DNA of 64,000 bases, taken from positions 248,835 to 312,834 of the forward strand of contig NZ_LMSJ01000001.1 in assembly GCF_001428105.1 (NCBI RefSeq), written 5' to 3'. Below the pieces are notes generated by a model. It had not been told where the DNA came from. It saw nothing but the letters and a program-made list of their open reading frames with translations, and made no database searches. Position 1 is the first letter of the stretch. The number at the start of each line of letters is the position of its first letter. Source of the stretch: Paenibacillus sp. Soil766 (GTDB lineage Bacteria; Bacillota; Bacilli; Paenibacillales; NBRC-103111). This document shows, piece after piece, positions 63,255 to 64,000 of this stretch. The translations under genes and the position numbers were made by a program.

Positions 63255-64000
63255 CTATTGAGTGACTTCTTTATTCCAGCGGTCAATCCAACCTTTAAGG
63301 TTTTGATTCACGAATTTCATGTCCAATTTGCGAAGCTTGCTCACGACTTCTGTTCCATAAGTAATACCTTGCGCCTCATCTGCCGAGAGCTGAAGTGTCG
63401 TATTCACAGGTGAATCGATTTTGGCTTTCGCTGATTTTTCTTGTACTTCTTTGCTCAAATGCCAGTTGATAAAATCTTCAGCCAACTGCTTATTTTTACT
63501 TCCTTTGATCACATTAACTGTATTCATGACAGCGTATGCCCCTTCAGTCGGGGAAACAAACTTGGTTTCCGGCACAGCCGTTTTCAAATCCTTCACATAC
63601 ATTTCCATGATTGGCCCAGCTGCAATTTCCCCTTGCGCGAACATGTTCACGAATTCGGAAGTTTGGCCGTAGTATTTGACGACGCCTTTATTTAGTTCTT
63701 TCACCTTGGCGAAAGCTTGATCCGCATTGAACGTTGTGTTGCCTGCAACGACCGATGCCGCATCAAGGATCATTGGACCTGTTGTCGACGTGATGTTTGG
63801 CAATGTCAGTTTCTTCGCAAGCTCAGGACTCCATAAGTCGCTCCACGACTTGATTTCTTTACTTGTTGCCTTCGGATTATAGGCGATTCCCAACCGACCA
63901 ATCGTGTAGGCAGGACCATAGTCTTCGCCAAGCGGAGCCTTTGCCAAATCGTAGATATCTTTCAAATTCGGAATACGGCTGCGATCAATCTTATCAAAGA
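63255..64000 (-). CDS. Spermidine/putrescine-type substrate-binding protein, C-terminal part (cut by window edge)
   Basis: The last 247 codons of a PotD-like binding protein; the N-terminus lies beyond the right edge. Landmarks are TIGRLGIAYNPK, SWSDLWSPELAKKLTLPN, AQGEIAAGPIMEMYVKDL and FINWHLSKEVQEK, as in PotD and its thiamine- or iron-binding relatives. It is 69 bases upstream of the nucleoside hydrolase gene and should be the receptor of the importer. Polyamine-binding acidic residues cannot be checked from this part alone; the context suggests a purine nucleoside or base instead. Confidence 0.88.
   Translation of the reverse strand, partial: FDKIDRSRIPNLKDIYDLAKAPLGEDYGPAYTIGRLGIAYNPKATSKEIKSWSDLWSPELAKKLTLPNITSTTGPMILDAASVVAGNTTFNADQAFAKVKELNKGVVKYYGQTSEFVNMFAQGEIAAGPIMEMYVKDLKTAVPETKFVSPTEGAYAVMNTVNVIKGSKNKQLAEDFINWHLSKEVQEKSAKAKIDSPVNTTLQLSADEAQGITYGTEVVSKLRKLDMKFVNQNLKGWIDRWNKEVTQ

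Noticed and set aside
1-64000. CRISPR arrays, tRNA or rRNA genes, insertion sequences, prophage genes
   Set aside because: Looked for regularly spaced repeats, transposase motifs and structural RNA landmarks and found none; the only tandem repeats are inside coding genes.

Overview
The window looks like a chromosomal segment from a Paenibacillus-type Firmicute. The reasons are strong AGGAGG-like ribosome binding sites, lipoprotein sugar-binding proteins, LplB/LplC-type permeases without a linked ATPase, YesM/YesN-type two-component systems, membrane-anchored AraC regulators, very large secreted multidomain carbohydrate-active proteins, and CcpA-type cre sites. I see no rRNA, tRNA, CRISPR, transposase or phage gene. 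Almost everything serves plant or microbial polysaccharide foraging. The right end is a purine salvage operon.

Layout. (1) 1-2994: the start of a binding-protein gene, cut by the left edge, diverges from a sensor kinase/response regulator pair. (2) 3021-23965, all on the minus strand: a polysaccharide-utilisation locus. In transcription order it has two LplB/LplC-type permeases, a binding protein, a membrane AraC regulator, a second binding protein, a GH28-like beta-helix protein, a 2101-residue secreted lyase-like protein with three 745-bp internal repeats, two GH43-type enzymes and a GH95 fucosidase. A 95-bp element is conserved without gaps at two points in this locus: before the permeases and before the GH28-like gene. 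(3) 24218-24945: gene debris, including a frameshifted RbsA/MglA-type ATPase. (4) 25009-38498: a rhamnogalacturonan locus. It has a giant CE12 esterase-PL11 lyase fusion, a broken GH105 unsaturated-galacturonyl hydrolase, a binding protein, two permeases and a membrane AraC regulator. (5) 38870-42036: a phosphodiesterase-type lipoprotein and a sialate-O-acetylesterase-like enzyme. (6) 42105-57535: a third Lpl-type importer with two binding proteins and a beta-helix protein. Next to it are a GH16 glucanase ending in a Lys-Asp tail, a second sensor kinase/response regulator pair, and a paralogue of the beta-helix protein. (7) 57803-64000: adenine deaminase, a Pot-type ABC importer, a nucleoside hydrolase and a binding protein cut by the right edge.

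How it works together (inference). Secreted lyases, esterases and glycosidases cut a pectin-like, fucose- and pentose-decorated polysaccharide. Three Lpl-type importers, probably powered by a shared ATPase encoded elsewhere, bring in oligosaccharides. Cytoplasmic glycosidases finish the breakdown. Two membrane AraC proteins and two kinase/regulator pairs give four local sensors, and two cre-like sites suggest carbon catabolite control. The final operon would import a purine compound, release the base from nucleosides and deaminate adenine.

Many start codons were moved inward from the longest reading frame, because the longest frame begins inside the Shine-Dalgarno sequence. Each case is stated. 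Family names come from motif reading, not from searches.
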